DNA of 64,000 bases from Micrococcus sp023147585 (GTDB lineage Bacteria > Actinomycetota > Actinomycetes > Actinomycetales > Micrococcaceae), in contig NZ_CP085253.1 of the NCBI RefSeq assembly GCF_044872765.1, positions 1,550,001-1,614,000 on the forward strand. The letters are read 5' to 3'. This document shows, one piece after another, positions 8,703-17,056 of the stretch. The translations under genes and the position numbers were made by a program. A model generated the notes under the pieces. It had not been told where the DNA came from. It saw nothing but the letters and a program-made list of their open reading frames with translations, and did not search any database. Numbering within the stretch: the first letter of the stretch is position 1; every line of letters begins with the position of its first letter.

Positions 8703-8819
8703 CGTTTTCGTTCGGGAAACGGCGCCCCGGGGACGACTTTCGTTGACGAAACGGCCGGGCGGGCCGCCGTTTCGTCAACGAAAACGTCTCGACCCGCCGC
8801 CGTTTCCCGAACGAAAACG
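8703..8819. repeat. Large nested inverted repeat built from four copies of a ~20-bp motif
   Basis: Outer arms 8703-8724 and 8798-8819 are perfectly complementary over 22 bp; inner arms 8738-8755 and 8766-8783 over 18 bp. All four arms are variants of one motif ending in GAAACGGC, itself partly palindromic (TTTCGTTGACGAAA). The unit is less GC-rich than its surroundings and lies between two co-directional genes. Confidence 0.9.
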
Positions 8820-8841
8820 TCCGGCCCGCCCCGCGCGGCCC

Positions 8842-11800
8842 TCACTCCTCCGCGCCGAGCAGCTCCCGGATGTCGTCGGCCGTCAACGAGTCCGTGAACG
8901 CGCCCGCGCCGGAGTCGTCGGACTCGTCCACGAGCGCCCCGAACAGCTCGGCCTTGCGTCGCTGCAGCTCGAGGACCTTCTCTTCGATCGTCCCCTCGGA
9001 GACCATGCGGTAGACCACCACGGTGCGCTCCTGGCCGATGCGGTGTGCGCGGTCCACCGCCTGTGCCTCGGCGGCGGGGTTCCACCACGGGTCCATGAGG
9101 AACACGTAGTCGGCCTCGGTCAGGGTCAGGCCGAAGCCGCCGGCCTTGAGGGAGATGAGGAACACCGGCGCCTCGCCCTCCCGGAAGCCGCGGATCACCT
9201 CGGCGCGGCCGCGCGTGCCGCCGTCGAGGTAGGCGTGCTCCACCTCCATGGCGTCCAGCTCCTCGGCGATCACCTTGAGGAAGCTCGTGAACTGGCTGAA
9301 CACGATCACGCGGTGGCCCTCGGCGAGGATCTCCGTGAGGTCGTCCAGGAACCGCTCCAGCTTCGAGGAGGGGATGGAGGCGTACTCCCCCTCCACGATC
9401 TGCGGCGCGAGCGCGAGCATGCGCAGCAGCGTGAGCGACTTGAAGATGGTGAAGCGGTTGCCGTCCACGTCGCTCAGCAGCCCCAGCACCTTGCGGCGCT
9501 CGCGCTGCAGCACGCGGTCGTACACCTTGCGATGGCTCGGCTCGAGCTCCACGCGCAGCACCTGCTCCTGCTTGGGCGGCAGGTCCTTGGCCACGAGCTC
9601 CTTGGAGCGGCGCAGCATGAACGGGCGCACGCGGCGGCGCAGGGCCGCCATCCGCTCCGGGTGCTCCCCGGACTCGATGGGCGTCACGTACGCCTCGCGG
9701 AACCGGCGGTGGCTCGGGAACAGCCCCGGCACGACGACGGCGAGCAGCGCCCAGAGGTCGCTGAGCGAGTTCTCCATGGGCGTGCCCGTGATGGCCAGAC
9801 GGAACGGGGCGGGCAGGTCCCGGGCCACGGCGTGCACCTTGGAGGCGCGGTTCTTGAGGAACTGCGCCTCGTCGTAGACCACGCCGCCCCACGTCACCCT
9901 CCCGTACTGGGCGGCGTCGATCCGCAGCAGGGTGTAGCTCGTCACCACGACGTCGGCGCCGGCCACCGCCGTCTCCACGTCCGCTCCCCGCTTGCGCGTG
10001 GTGGTGTCCAGCACGCGCACGTCCAGGCCGGGGGTGAACTTGGCCGCCTCCGCGGCCCACACGGACACCACCGAGCTCGGCGCCACCACCAGGAACGGCG
10101 CGCGGCCGGGGTGCGCGGCGCGGGCGTGCGCCATGAGCGCGAGGGTCTGCACGGTCTTGCCGAGGCCCATGTCGTCGGCCAGGATCCCCCCGAGGTCCTG
10201 CTCGTACAGGAAGTGCAGCCAGCGCAGCCCCTCCTGCTGGTACGGGCGCAGGTCCGCCTGCAGCCCGGCGGGCTCAGGCGCCTCGGGCAGGCGCTCCATG
10301 GCGGCGAGGCGGCCGACGGCGGCGGTCCACGCGGGATCCTCCGTCGTCTCGTCGGCGAGCTCCTTGAGCTCCTCCCAGAACCCCACCTGATGCCGGGACA
10401 CGGAGGGGTTCTCCGGGGTCCACTCCTGCAGCGTGGCGGCCTCGGAGAGCAGCGCGCGCAGCCGCTCGAACGCCGGATGGTCGAGGGAGAGGTAGGAGCC
10501 GTCGAAGAGGATCAGCGAGCTCTGCCCCTGCACGAGGGCGGTGAACAGCTGCGCGAACGGCAGCACGTGCCCGTCCACGGAGACCTGCACGCCCAGGTCG
10601 AACCAGTCGTTGCGGGCGGCGGTGGTGCTCGCCTCGATCCGCGGCGCCGCCGTCAGCTCGCGGTACTCGGGGCGCTCGCCGCGCACGTCCACGCGCACGT
10701 GGTCCAGCCGCTGCAGCTGCGGCAGCACGGTCTCGGAGAAGCGCGCCGCGGCCACACCCTCGAGCACCTGCTCCTCGGCCCGGCCCGCCCGGGGCCAGGC
10801 CTCGGCGGCGGCGCGCAGGACGGCGTCCTCATGGCGGACGTCCCGCAGGGTGTCCCCCGCCGGGTTCATCCCGAGCTCGCGGGGCGGGTCGAAGTACAGC
10901 CAGGACCAGCGCAGCACGAGGCGGTGGTCCTTCTGAAAGTCGGCGCGCAGGCGCAGCACGGGGGGCTCGAACTCGGGCAGCTCCACGGACGCGTCGGGGC
11001 TGGCCACCTCGAGGGCGGCACGCAGCCGCGGGTACACGCGGGTGAGGAACTCGTCCCGGTCGGCGGCGGGCACGCGCACGGGCTCGCCCGCGAGCACGAG
11101 CTGCTGCACGGCCTCCGGGACCGGGGCGACGGCGGGGATGAGGTGCAGGGTGAACCCGCCGTCGTCGTCGGTGACGCGGTAGAAGCCCACGCTGCCCACC
11201 ACCTGCACCCCGGCCATGCCGCCGGGCATGGTGCTCAGCGAGGGGGCGACCTCGAGGCCGCCGTCCGGGGCGCGCGTCACGTCGAGGCCCACGGCGGCGG
11301 GATCGTCGAGGACGACCCCGGAGAGCAGGCCCAGCGGCACCAGCTCGACGCCCGCGGACTGCGCCTCGGCGAGGAGCTGCCAGATGCGCGGGGAGTCGAA
11401 GGCGTGCAGGCCGAACCAGGCGTCCGTGGGGTAGGAGTCCTCGGCCATGAGCTGGCGCCAGATGAGGCGCAGCGCCCGCTCCTGGGCCGGGGCGAACTCG
11501 GCGCGCGGGAACTGGAAGGCGCGCCACGTGAGCCCGCCCTTGATCCAGGTGCCCTTCGCGCCGCGCCTGAGGGGGCGGACGATCACGTACAGCGGGCGGC
11601 CCTCCCGCAGGTGCTCCTCGCCCGCGGGCGCCGGGCCCCACTGCTGGTACACGTTGCGGGAGGACTCGGCGACGAGCTCCACGCCGATCGCCAGGGGCGG
11701 CGGTGCACCCAGGCGGCGCGGGGCGTCCAGGCCGGCGAGGGGCTCCATCACGCGGCGCCAGTCGAGGCCCGTGCCGCGGGCGGCCGAGCGCTCCCGGGCC

Positions 11801-12243
11801 GCGGCAGCCACGGCGTCGGGGTCCGAGGAGGGCGGCACGGGCAGGGCGTCGGCCGTGGTGACCATGTCCGCGAGCTTGCGGCGGGCCTCGCCGAGCGCCT
11901 GGTCGGCGTCCAGGCGGACCACCTGGTAGAGCACCGCGGCCACGTGCTTGCAGTCGGTGCCCACGGGGCAGGTGCAGCGGCCGGTGACCGGCTCCACCTC
12001 GGCGGGCGCGCCGGGCTCGGCCGCGTAGACCTCCTGCACCTGCACGCGCACCCGGTAGGGACTCGGGGCAGTGCCGCGCACGGAGGCGTCGACCACGCCG
12101 CCCGCGGCGTCGTACCGGAGCCGGCCGACGGCGCCCCGGGCGGCGATCTCGAATCCGCGGTCCGCCATCGTGCTGCCGACGACCGCCCGGATTGCCTCCG
12201 TGCGCACGTGCGGCAGGACGTCTCCCGAATCTGCGATGGCCAT
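8842..12243 (-). CDS. SWIM zinc-finger SNF2-family DEAD/H helicase
   Basis: A 1133-aa ATPase of the bacterial SNF2/HepA type. A SWIM zinc finger (CTCPVGTDCKH) sits at about residue 90. A long middle region of unknown fold follows, then the helicase core: Walker A DDMGLGKT (~690), DEAQ box (VVYDEAQFLKNR, ~790), and the C-terminal helicase domain with VIVFSQFTSFLKV and DPWWNPAAEAQAVDRAHRIGQ. Such proteins translocate on duplex DNA and act in repair or transcription recycling; the exact role is unknown. The ATG at 12243 is chosen because GAAACT lies 7 nt upstream, like other leaderless starts here; an upstream in-frame ATG at 12321 adds a non-conserved basic stretch. Length is normal for the family. 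Confidence 0.9.
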   Translation of the reverse strand: MAIADSGDVLPHVRTEAIRAVVGSTMADRGFEIAARGAVGRLRYDAAGGVVDASVRGTAPSPYRVRVQVQEVYAAEPGAPAEVEPVTGRCTCPVGTDCKHVAAVLYQVVRLDADQALGEARRKLADMVTTADALPVPPSSDPDAVAAAARERSAARGTGLDWRRVMEPLAGLDAPRRLGAPPPLAIGVELVAESSRNVYQQWGPAPAGEEHLREGRPLYVIVRPLRRGAKGTWIKGGLTWRAFQFPRAEFAPAQERALRLIWRQLMAEDSYPTDAWFGLHAFDSPRIWQLLAEAQSAGVELVPLGLLSGVVLDDPAAVGLDVTRAPDGGLEVAPSLSTMPGGMAGVQVVGSVGFYRVTDDDGGFTLHLIPAVAPVPEAVQQLVLAGEPVRVPAADRDEFLTRVYPRLRAALEVASPDASVELPEFEPPVLRLRADFQKDHRLVLRWSWLYFDPPRELGMNPAGDTLRDVRHEDAVLRAAAEAWPRAGRAEEQVLEGVAAARFSETVLPQLQRLDHVRVDVRGERPEYRELTAAPRIEASTTAARNDWFDLGVQVSVDGHVLPFAQLFTALVQGQSSLILFDGSYLSLDHPAFERLRALLSEAATLQEWTPENPSVSRHQVGFWEELKELADETTEDPAWTAAVGRLAAMERLPEAPEPAGLQADLRPYQQEGLRWLHFLYEQDLGGILADDMGLGKTVQTLALMAHARAAHPGRAPFLVVAPSSVVSVWAAEAAKFTPGLDVRVLDTTTRKRGADVETAVAGADVVVTSYTLLRIDAAQYGRVTWGGVVYDEAQFLKNRASKVHAVARDLPAPFRLAITGTPMENSLSDLWALLAVVVPGLFPSHRRFREAYVTPIESGEHPERMAALRRRVRPFMLRRSKELVAKDLPPKQEQVLRVELEPSHRKVYDRVLQRERRKVLGLLSDVDGNRFTIFKSLTLLRMLALAPQIVEGEYASIPSSKLERFLDDLTEILAEGHRVIVFSQFTSFLKVIAEELDAMEVEHAYLDGGTRGRAEVIRGFREGEAPVFLISLKAGGFGLTLTEADYVFLMDPWWNPAAEAQAVDRAHRIGQERTVVVYRMVSEGTIEEKVLELQRRKAELFGALVDESDDSGAGAFTDSLTADDIRELLGAEE

Positions 12244-12370
12244 ACCCACCAGTTTCCCATGGTGGTCCGCCCGATGCCGCACACGGTGGGCGAGGAGCCG
12301 ACGGGGTGAGATGCGGGCCACTGAGGCTCAGACCTCGTAACCGGTCCGGCCCCTTCCCTAGGCTGGCCCG

Positions 12371-14104
12371 ATGAGCACCCCCTCCGTCGCGCGCGCCACT
12401 CCCGCATCCGCGTCCGCCGCCTCCTCCCCCGCCGACCAGCCCGGCACCGAGCCCGGCACCTCCGAGTCCCGCGCCCCCTTCGCCTCACCCCTCGGCCTGT
12501 CCCTGCCCGAGGGCCGCGGCCGCCGCGTCCTCGTCACCGGCGCCACCGGCTACGTGGGCGGCCGCCTGATCCCCGAGCTCGTGGCCGCCGGCTTCGCCGT
12601 GCGGGCCGTGGCCCGCAACCCCGAGGACCTCGAGGGCCGGCCGTGGTCGGACCGCGTGGAGATCATGAAGGCCGACCTCTCGGAGCCGGACGAGGTCCGC
12701 GCAGCGATGGAGGACGTCCACACCGCCCTGTACCTCGTGCACTCCATGGGCGGTGACGGTGACTTCGTGGAGCGGGAGCAGAAGATCGCCGACGTCGTGG
12801 CCCGCGCCTCGGACGACGCCGGCGTCACCCAGCTGGTCTACCTCTCCGGCCTGCACCCGGACGAGAAGCCCGTGGAGGAGCTCTCCGACCACATGCGCTC
12901 CCGCGAGCTCGTGGCACGCCGTCTGGACGAGGCCGCCGCACCCGCGCTGGTCTTCGAGGCCGGCGTGGTCATCGGCTCCGGCTCCACCTCCTTCGAGATG
13001 ATCCGACACCTCTCGGACCGTCTCCCCGTGATGCCCGGCCCCTCGTGGCTGAAGAACAAGGTGGAGCCCATCGCCATCCGCGACGTGCTCTACTACCTGG
13101 CCCACGCGTGCGCCCTGCCCGAGCCCGTGCAGGCCCGCGCCCAGATCGGCGACGGCGTGGCCCAGCCCTTCGCCACCCTGCTGACGCAGTACGCCGAGGC
13201 TGCCGGCCTGTCCAAGCGCATCGTGATCCCGCTCCCGTTCCCGGCCTCCCACCTCTCCGGGTTCTGGATCGGCATGGTGACCCCGATCCCCGTGGGCGTG
13301 GCCCTGCCGCTCGCCTCCTCGCTGCGCGAGGACGCGGTGACCTCGAACCACACCGTGGCGGACATCATCCCCGACCCCCCGGGCGGCCTCACCAGCTACC
13401 AGGACGCCGTGCGCCGCGCCCTGCACCACGAGGAGTCCGGCCCGCTGGACGTCACGTGGGAGGCGGACGAGTACTCCGCCGTCGACCCGGCCGCGCCCCT
13501 GCCCTCGGACCCGGAGTGGGCCGGCAAGACCGTGTACAAGGACGAGCGGGAGCGTGAGTCCGACCTCTCACCCGAGGACGTGTGGCCCGTGATCGAGTCG
13601 GTCGGCGGGGCCAACGGCTGGTACTCCACGCCCCTGCTGTGGCAGATCCGCGGCGTCGTCGACAAGGCCGTCGGCGGGCCGGGCCTGGCCCGCGGCCGTC
13701 GCGACGCCGAGCACCTGCGCCGCGGCGACATCGTGGACTGGTGGCGCGTGGAGAAGATCGAGTACGGCCACCGGCTGACCCTGCGTGCCGAGATGCGCGC
13801 CGGCGGGCGCGCCTGGCTGCAGCTGGCCGTCGAGCCCCGCGAGGGCGGCGGGTCGGTGTACCGCCAGCGCGCGATCTTCATGCCCGACGGCCTGCTGGGC
13901 CGCGCCTACTGGACGGCCATCCTGCCGTTCCACGCCGTGGTCTTCCCGGAGATGGCCGCCAACATCCTGGCCGAGGGCCAGCGCCGCAAGACCGGCGGCG
14001 AGCGCGGCCGCACCCGCGGTCTCGTGCGCGCCCTGGCCGACCGGCTCCCCCTGCGCCGCAACCCGCTGGACCGCTCGAAGAAGGACGGCGCGAAGAAGGG
14101 CTAG
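12371..14104 (+). CDS. SDR-family NAD(P)-binding protein with C-terminal DUF2867 domain
   Basis: A 577-aa two-domain protein. Residues about 50-300 form an atypical short-chain dehydrogenase with the nucleotide motif VLVTGATGYVGGRL. From about residue 380, a DUF2867 domain contains PEDVWPVIESVGGANGWYSTPLLWQIRGVVD and ends with LPFHAVVFPEMAANI. This architecture is known from actinobacterial proteins annotated as nucleoside-diphosphate-sugar epimerases, without a proven substrate. TAGGCT at 12359-12364 sits 6 nt before the ATG, indicating a leaderless mRNA. The stop codon TAG overlaps the crtX stop on the other strand: both are read from the same palindromic CTAG at 14101-14104. Confidence 0.85.
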   Translation: MSTPSVARATPASASAASSPADQPGTEPGTSESRAPFASPLGLSLPEGRGRRVLVTGATGYVGGRLIPELVAAGFAVRAVARNPEDLEGRPWSDRVEIMKADLSEPDEVRAAMEDVHTALYLVHSMGGDGDFVEREQKIADVVARASDDAGVTQLVYLSGLHPDEKPVEELSDHMRSRELVARRLDEAAAPALVFEAGVVIGSGSTSFEMIRHLSDRLPVMPGPSWLKNKVEPIAIRDVLYYLAHACALPEPVQARAQIGDGVAQPFATLLTQYAEAAGLSKRIVIPLPFPASHLSGFWIGMVTPIPVGVALPLASSLREDAVTSNHTVADIIPDPPGGLTSYQDAVRRALHHEESGPLDVTWEADEYSAVDPAAPLPSDPEWAGKTVYKDERERESDLSPEDVWPVIESVGGANGWYSTPLLWQIRGVVDKAVGGPGLARGRRDAEHLRRGDIVDWWRVEKIEYGHRLTLRAEMRAGGRAWLQLAVEPREGGGSVYRQRAIFMPDGLLGRAYWTAILPFHAVVFPEMAANILAEGQRRKTGGERGRTRGLVRALADRLPLRRNPLDRSKKDGAKKG

Positions 14105-14859
14105 TCCGCGCGCGGGCCCCGGGCCTGCTGCACCCGCCGCACCCAGCGCTGACCGGGCGGGAGGATCGCCCAGTTGGCGCGCAGGGTGGCGCCCGCCATG
14201 CGGCCCTGACGTGCGCGGGCGCCGAGCGAGTGGAAGATCCGCCCGGCGGCTCCCACGCGCACGTGCGGGTCGAACCGCACGATGTGCCCGGCGAGGGCGA
14301 GGTGGAAGGAGAGGTCGAGGTCGTCGTGCAGGTCGGCGCGGTGGCGGTGCACACTCCCCCGCACCGCCTGCCACGCCTCGGCGCGCAGGGCCAGGTTGGA
14401 GCCCCACAGCGGGGTGCCCGCGAGCGCGGCACCCGCTGCCCAGCGGTAGGCGTTCGTGTAGAGCCGGGAGCGCAGCACGCCGAGCAGGCCCGGCTGGTCG
14501 TAGAACTCGCCGGGGCCGGTGAGCGCATCCAGGCGCGGGTCGGCGGCGAAGCGCGCCGTGATCCGCTCGATCCAGTCCTCCGGCGCACGGGTGTCCGCGT
14601 CGCACCGGAGCAGGAGCGTGCCGACGGCGGCGTCGAACCCGGCGGCCGAGGCGGCGGGGATGCCCCGCTCGGGCTCGGTGACCACGCGGGCGCCGAACTC
14701 CCGGGCGACGTCGGCCGAGCCGTCCACGCTCCCGTTGTCCACCACCACGACCTCGTCCGCGGGCCGGGTCTGGCGGGCCAGATGCGCCAGGCAGACGCGA
14801 AGGTGGGCGGCGTCGTCGAGCACGGGGATGACCACGCTGACGGTGGGCTCCGGGGTCAT
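14101..14859 (-). CDS. crtX: Family 2 glycosyltransferase, carotenoid glucosyltransferase
   Basis: A 252-aa GT2 enzyme: SVVIPVLDDAAHLRVCL at the N-terminus, VVDNGSVDGSADVA (nucleotide-sugar site), LLRCDADTRAPEDWIERI (DxD metal-binding motif) and DLHDDLDLSFHLALAGH. It is the last gene of the carotenoid operon and overlaps the preceding membrane gene by the ATGA at 14856-14859. In M. luteus the gene at this position attaches glucose to sarcinaxanthin, giving the glucoside. Function is assigned from family and position. The 433-aa reading that continues upstream is an out-of-frame shadow of the neighbouring gene. Confidence 0.85.
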   Translation of the reverse strand: MTPEPTVSVVIPVLDDAAHLRVCLAHLARQTRPADEVVVVDNGSVDGSADVAREFGARVVTEPERGIPAASAAGFDAAVGTLLLRCDADTRAPEDWIERITARFAADPRLDALTGPGEFYDQPGLLGVLRSRLYTNAYRWAAGAALAGTPLWGSNLALRAEAWQAVRGSVHRHRADLHDDLDLSFHLALAGHIVRFDPHVRVGAAGRIFHSLGARARQGRMAGATLRANWAILPPGQRWVRRVQQARGPRAD

Positions 14860-15521
14860 CGGCTGCCCTGCCCGGCGCGGGAGGGGGTGGCCCCGCTGAC
14901 GGCCACCGCGCCGGCGTCGGCCGCGCGCACCGCCAGCGCCGAGCCGACGAGCGCGCCCAGGCTGTCGGCGAGGAGGTCGCCGAGGGTGTCGTCGTAGCCC
15001 ACGCCGATCTCCTCCGAGACGGCGTGGTGGGCCCACCACTCGGCGATCTCCCACACCACGCCGAGCGTCACCGTGAGCGAGGCGAGGGCGAGCACGGCCA
15101 CCAGGGGCCCGACGGCGCGCACGACGCCGGCCGCGTCCGTCCGGCCGGGGATCCCTGCGGTGCGTCCGGGCTCGGCACCCGCGCCCATGCCGCCTGTGCT
15201 GCCGGCGCGGTGGCGCAGCCAGGCGCGCAGGCTGACGCCCACGAGCCCGGCCACCACGGCGGAGGCGGCCGCGTGGACCACGATGTCCAGGGTCGGCACT
15301 TGGTGGTAGAGGCCGACCACGCTGAACCAGCCGGCCGCCAGCAGCATGGCCTGCCCGGCCCAGTCCAGCAGGGTCCCTCCGCCGAGCCAGCGCAGCAGCC
15401 ACTGCGCGCCGAACACGAGGAACATCACCGCCGCGGACGGCCAGCCCGCCGTGGCCCAGGCGAGCGGGATGAGGACCGGGCCGAGGGCGCGCAGCAGGTC
15501 CGCCGGGAGCAGGGGGAACAC
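14856..15521 (-). CDS. Polytopic membrane protein inside the carotenoid operon
   Basis: A 221-aa protein from GTG 15521, 1 bp after the crtYh stop. It has about five hydrophobic segments, a Gly/Arg-rich loop at about 105-125, and a C-terminal VVWEIAEWWAHHAVSEEIG...YDDTLGDLLADSLGALVG. The last pattern resembles small DUF2238-like membrane proteins. It could be a VanZ-like or DUF2238-related protein with an unproven role in carotenoid placement or modification. Position and tight coupling show co-expression with crtX and the cyclase genes. It is not one of the core named crt genes. Confidence 0.7.
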   Translation of the reverse strand: MFPLLPADLLRALGPVLIPLAWATAGWPSAAVMFLVFGAQWLLRWLGGGTLLDWAGQAMLLAAGWFSVVGLYHQVPTLDIVVHAAASAVVAGLVGVSLRAWLRHRAGSTGGMGAGAEPGRTAGIPGRTDAAGVVRAVGPLVAVLALASLTVTLGVVWEIAEWWAHHAVSEEIGVGYDDTLGDLLADSLGALVGSALAVRAADAGAVAVSGATPSRAGQGSR

Positions 15522-15522
15522 G

Positions 15523-15858
15523 TCAGCGCTCCCCGCCGCGGTCCCCGCCGGAGCGGTCCCGCCGCCCGGTGAGGAGCAGCCACAGCGCGGGCAGCAGGAG
15601 GGCGGATCCCAGGGGGTAGGCGAAGTCCTCGAGGGGCGCCAGGCCCAGGTAGACGCCGGAGAGCAGGTCGTGCCCGTAGTCGAACAGGCCCGCGGCGATC
15701 ATGACGTTGTCGAAGATCGCGGTGAGCACCCACAGCGCCGCGAGCGCGAGGCCCAGGGCGGCCAGGTGCCGGCCGCGCAGGCGGCGCGTGAGCACGGCGG
15801 CGAGCAGCACGACGAGGGCGATCCCCACGAACACGACGTTCAGATCCCAGAAGCTCAC
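15523..15858 (-). CDS. crtYh: C50 carotenoid gamma-cyclase subunit
   Basis: A 111-aa membrane protein with three predicted helices and the lycopene-cyclase-subunit motif FDNVMIAAGLFDYGHDLLSGVYLGLAPLEDF (DNVMI...PLEDF). In M. luteus, CrtYg and CrtYh together cyclise flavuxanthin to sarcinaxanthin, forming gamma-ionone rings. The GTG start at 15858 overlaps the crtYg stop in a GTGA tetranucleotide, so the two subunits should be made in coupled amounts. The heterodimeric cyclase type, not a single CrtY, is what the sequence supports. Confidence 0.9.
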   Translation of the reverse strand: MSFWDLNVVFVGIALVVLLAAVLTRRLRGRHLAALGLALAALWVLTAIFDNVMIAAGLFDYGHDLLSGVYLGLAPLEDFAYPLGSALLLPALWLLLTGRRDRSGGDRGGER

Positions 15859-16178
15859 GTGTCACGCCCCGCCCGGTGCTCCAGGATCCGCACCGCGCCC
15901 GTGAACAGGACCATGGTGAGGTAGCTGAGGAAGAGGAGGAAGAAGACCTCCTCGACCGGCAGCTGGGGGGCCACCAGCAGTCCGGTCATGTACGGGGACT
16001 CGCGGTGCAGGAACACGCCCGCCACGATCCCCCACACGTCCCACGCGAGGAAGTAGGCCAGGCCCACGGCCAGCACGAGCGCCCCGACGGCCGGGCGGCG
16101 CCACAGGAACAGGCGGAAGCGGCGGTCGAGCAGGGCCATGCAGCCGATCACGGCCAGGAGGCAGGCGAGGTAGATCAC
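15855..16178 (-). CDS. crtYg: C50 carotenoid gamma-cyclase subunit
   Basis: A 107-aa integral membrane subunit partner of CrtYh. Three helices are visible, with the conserved AWDVWGIVAGVFLH and APQLPVEEVFFLLFLSYLTMVLF, the latter carrying the PVEE motif of heterodimeric lycopene/flavuxanthin cyclases. The GTG start at 16178 shares a GTGA overlap with the crtE2 stop; a longer upstream reading is just the shadow of crtE2. With CrtYh it forms the membrane cyclase acting on the C50 product of CrtE2. Confidence 0.9.
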   Translation of the reverse strand: MIYLACLLAVIGCMALLDRRFRLFLWRRPAVGALVLAVGLAYFLAWDVWGIVAGVFLHRESPYMTGLLVAPQLPVEEVFFLLFLSYLTMVLFTGAVRILEHRAGRDT

Positions 16179-17056
16179 GCCGCACCCCCGCGGGCGAAGG
16201 CCCAGGCGATCAGCAGCATGGTCACGCCGAAGCCCACCCCGTAGTTCAGCGGCAGGAAAAGCCGCCAGCCGCGGTTGGCCTCCCCGGAGGTGGCGTCGGT
16301 GACCCCGCGGAAGCGCAGGGTGTTCAGCAGGTAGGGCACGGCCAGCAGGGCGGCGAGCGGGCCGGGCCACTCGGTGCCGAGCATCAGGAGGCCGGCACCG
16401 GCGTACAGGGCGGCGGCGAGCCACACGGTGGGCCGGGCGCCGAGCACGGTGGCCACGGAGGCGAGCCCTCCCTCGCGGTCCGGCACCACGTCCTGCACCG
16501 CGCCGAACATCTGGGAGGCCATGCCCCAGAGGAAGAACCCGGCCAGCAGCGCCCACAGCGCCGGCGTGAACGTCGCGCCCGCGAGCACGAGCCCGTACAC
16601 GGCCGGGGAGACGAAGTGCGTGGCCGACGTCGCCGCGTCCAGGAAGGGGCGCTCCTTGAAGCGCAGCCCCGCCCACGAGTAGGCGACCACCGCGAACAGG
16701 CTCACAGCCAGCACGGCGACGGCGTCCCACTGCCCCCGGGCGATGGACCAGCCGGCCAGCACCGCGACGAACGGCAGCGGGAGCAGGCAGGACCAGAGCA
16801 GCACCGCGCGGCGGGACTCCCCGCCCACCACGGCACCCTCCACGCCGCCCTTGCGGGGGTTGCGGAGGTCGGACTCGTAGTCGAAGACGTCGTTGATGCC
16901 GTACATGGCGAGGTTGTAGGGCACCAGGAAGAACACGGTGCCCAGCACCACGAGCCACGTCGGGAGCCCGCCGGTGAGGATGGCGGCGGCGGCGAAAGGG
17001 AAGGCGGTGTTGATCCAGCTGACGGGCCGGGAGGCCTGGAACAGCGTGCGGATCAC
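16175..17056 (-). CDS. crtE2: Lycopene elongase (UbiA-type prenyltransferase)
   Basis: A 293-aa UbiA-family membrane prenyltransferase that adds C5 units to both ends of lycopene to give the C50 carotenoid flavuxanthin. Visible motifs are the first Asp-rich site INDVFDYESDLRNPRKGGVEG (residues about 57-77) and the second QDVVPDREGGLASVAT (about 180-195), on a background of eight or nine hydrophobic helices. The GTG at 17056 overlaps the crtI stop (GTGA). DMAPP for this step is supplied by Idi, encoded 4.8 kb away. Confidence 0.9.
   Translation of the reverse strand: MIRTLFQASRPVSWINTAFPFAAAAILTGGLPTWLVVLGTVFFLVPYNLAMYGINDVFDYESDLRNPRKGGVEGAVVGGESRRAVLLWSCLLPLPFVAVLAGWSIARGQWDAVAVLAVSLFAVVAYSWAGLRFKERPFLDAATSATHFVSPAVYGLVLAGATFTPALWALLAGFFLWGMASQMFGAVQDVVPDREGGLASVATVLGARPTVWLAAALYAGAGLLMLGTEWPGPLAALLAVPYLLNTLRFRGVTDATSGEANRGWRLFLPLNYGVGFGVTMLLIAWAFARGGAA

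Noticed and set aside
7450..12309. A 1619-codon open reading frame on the plus strand
   Set aside because: It is antisense to the aminotransferase and SNF2 genes and rich in His, Gly, Arg and Ala, typical of shadow frames in very high-GC DNA. It contains no recognisable domain.
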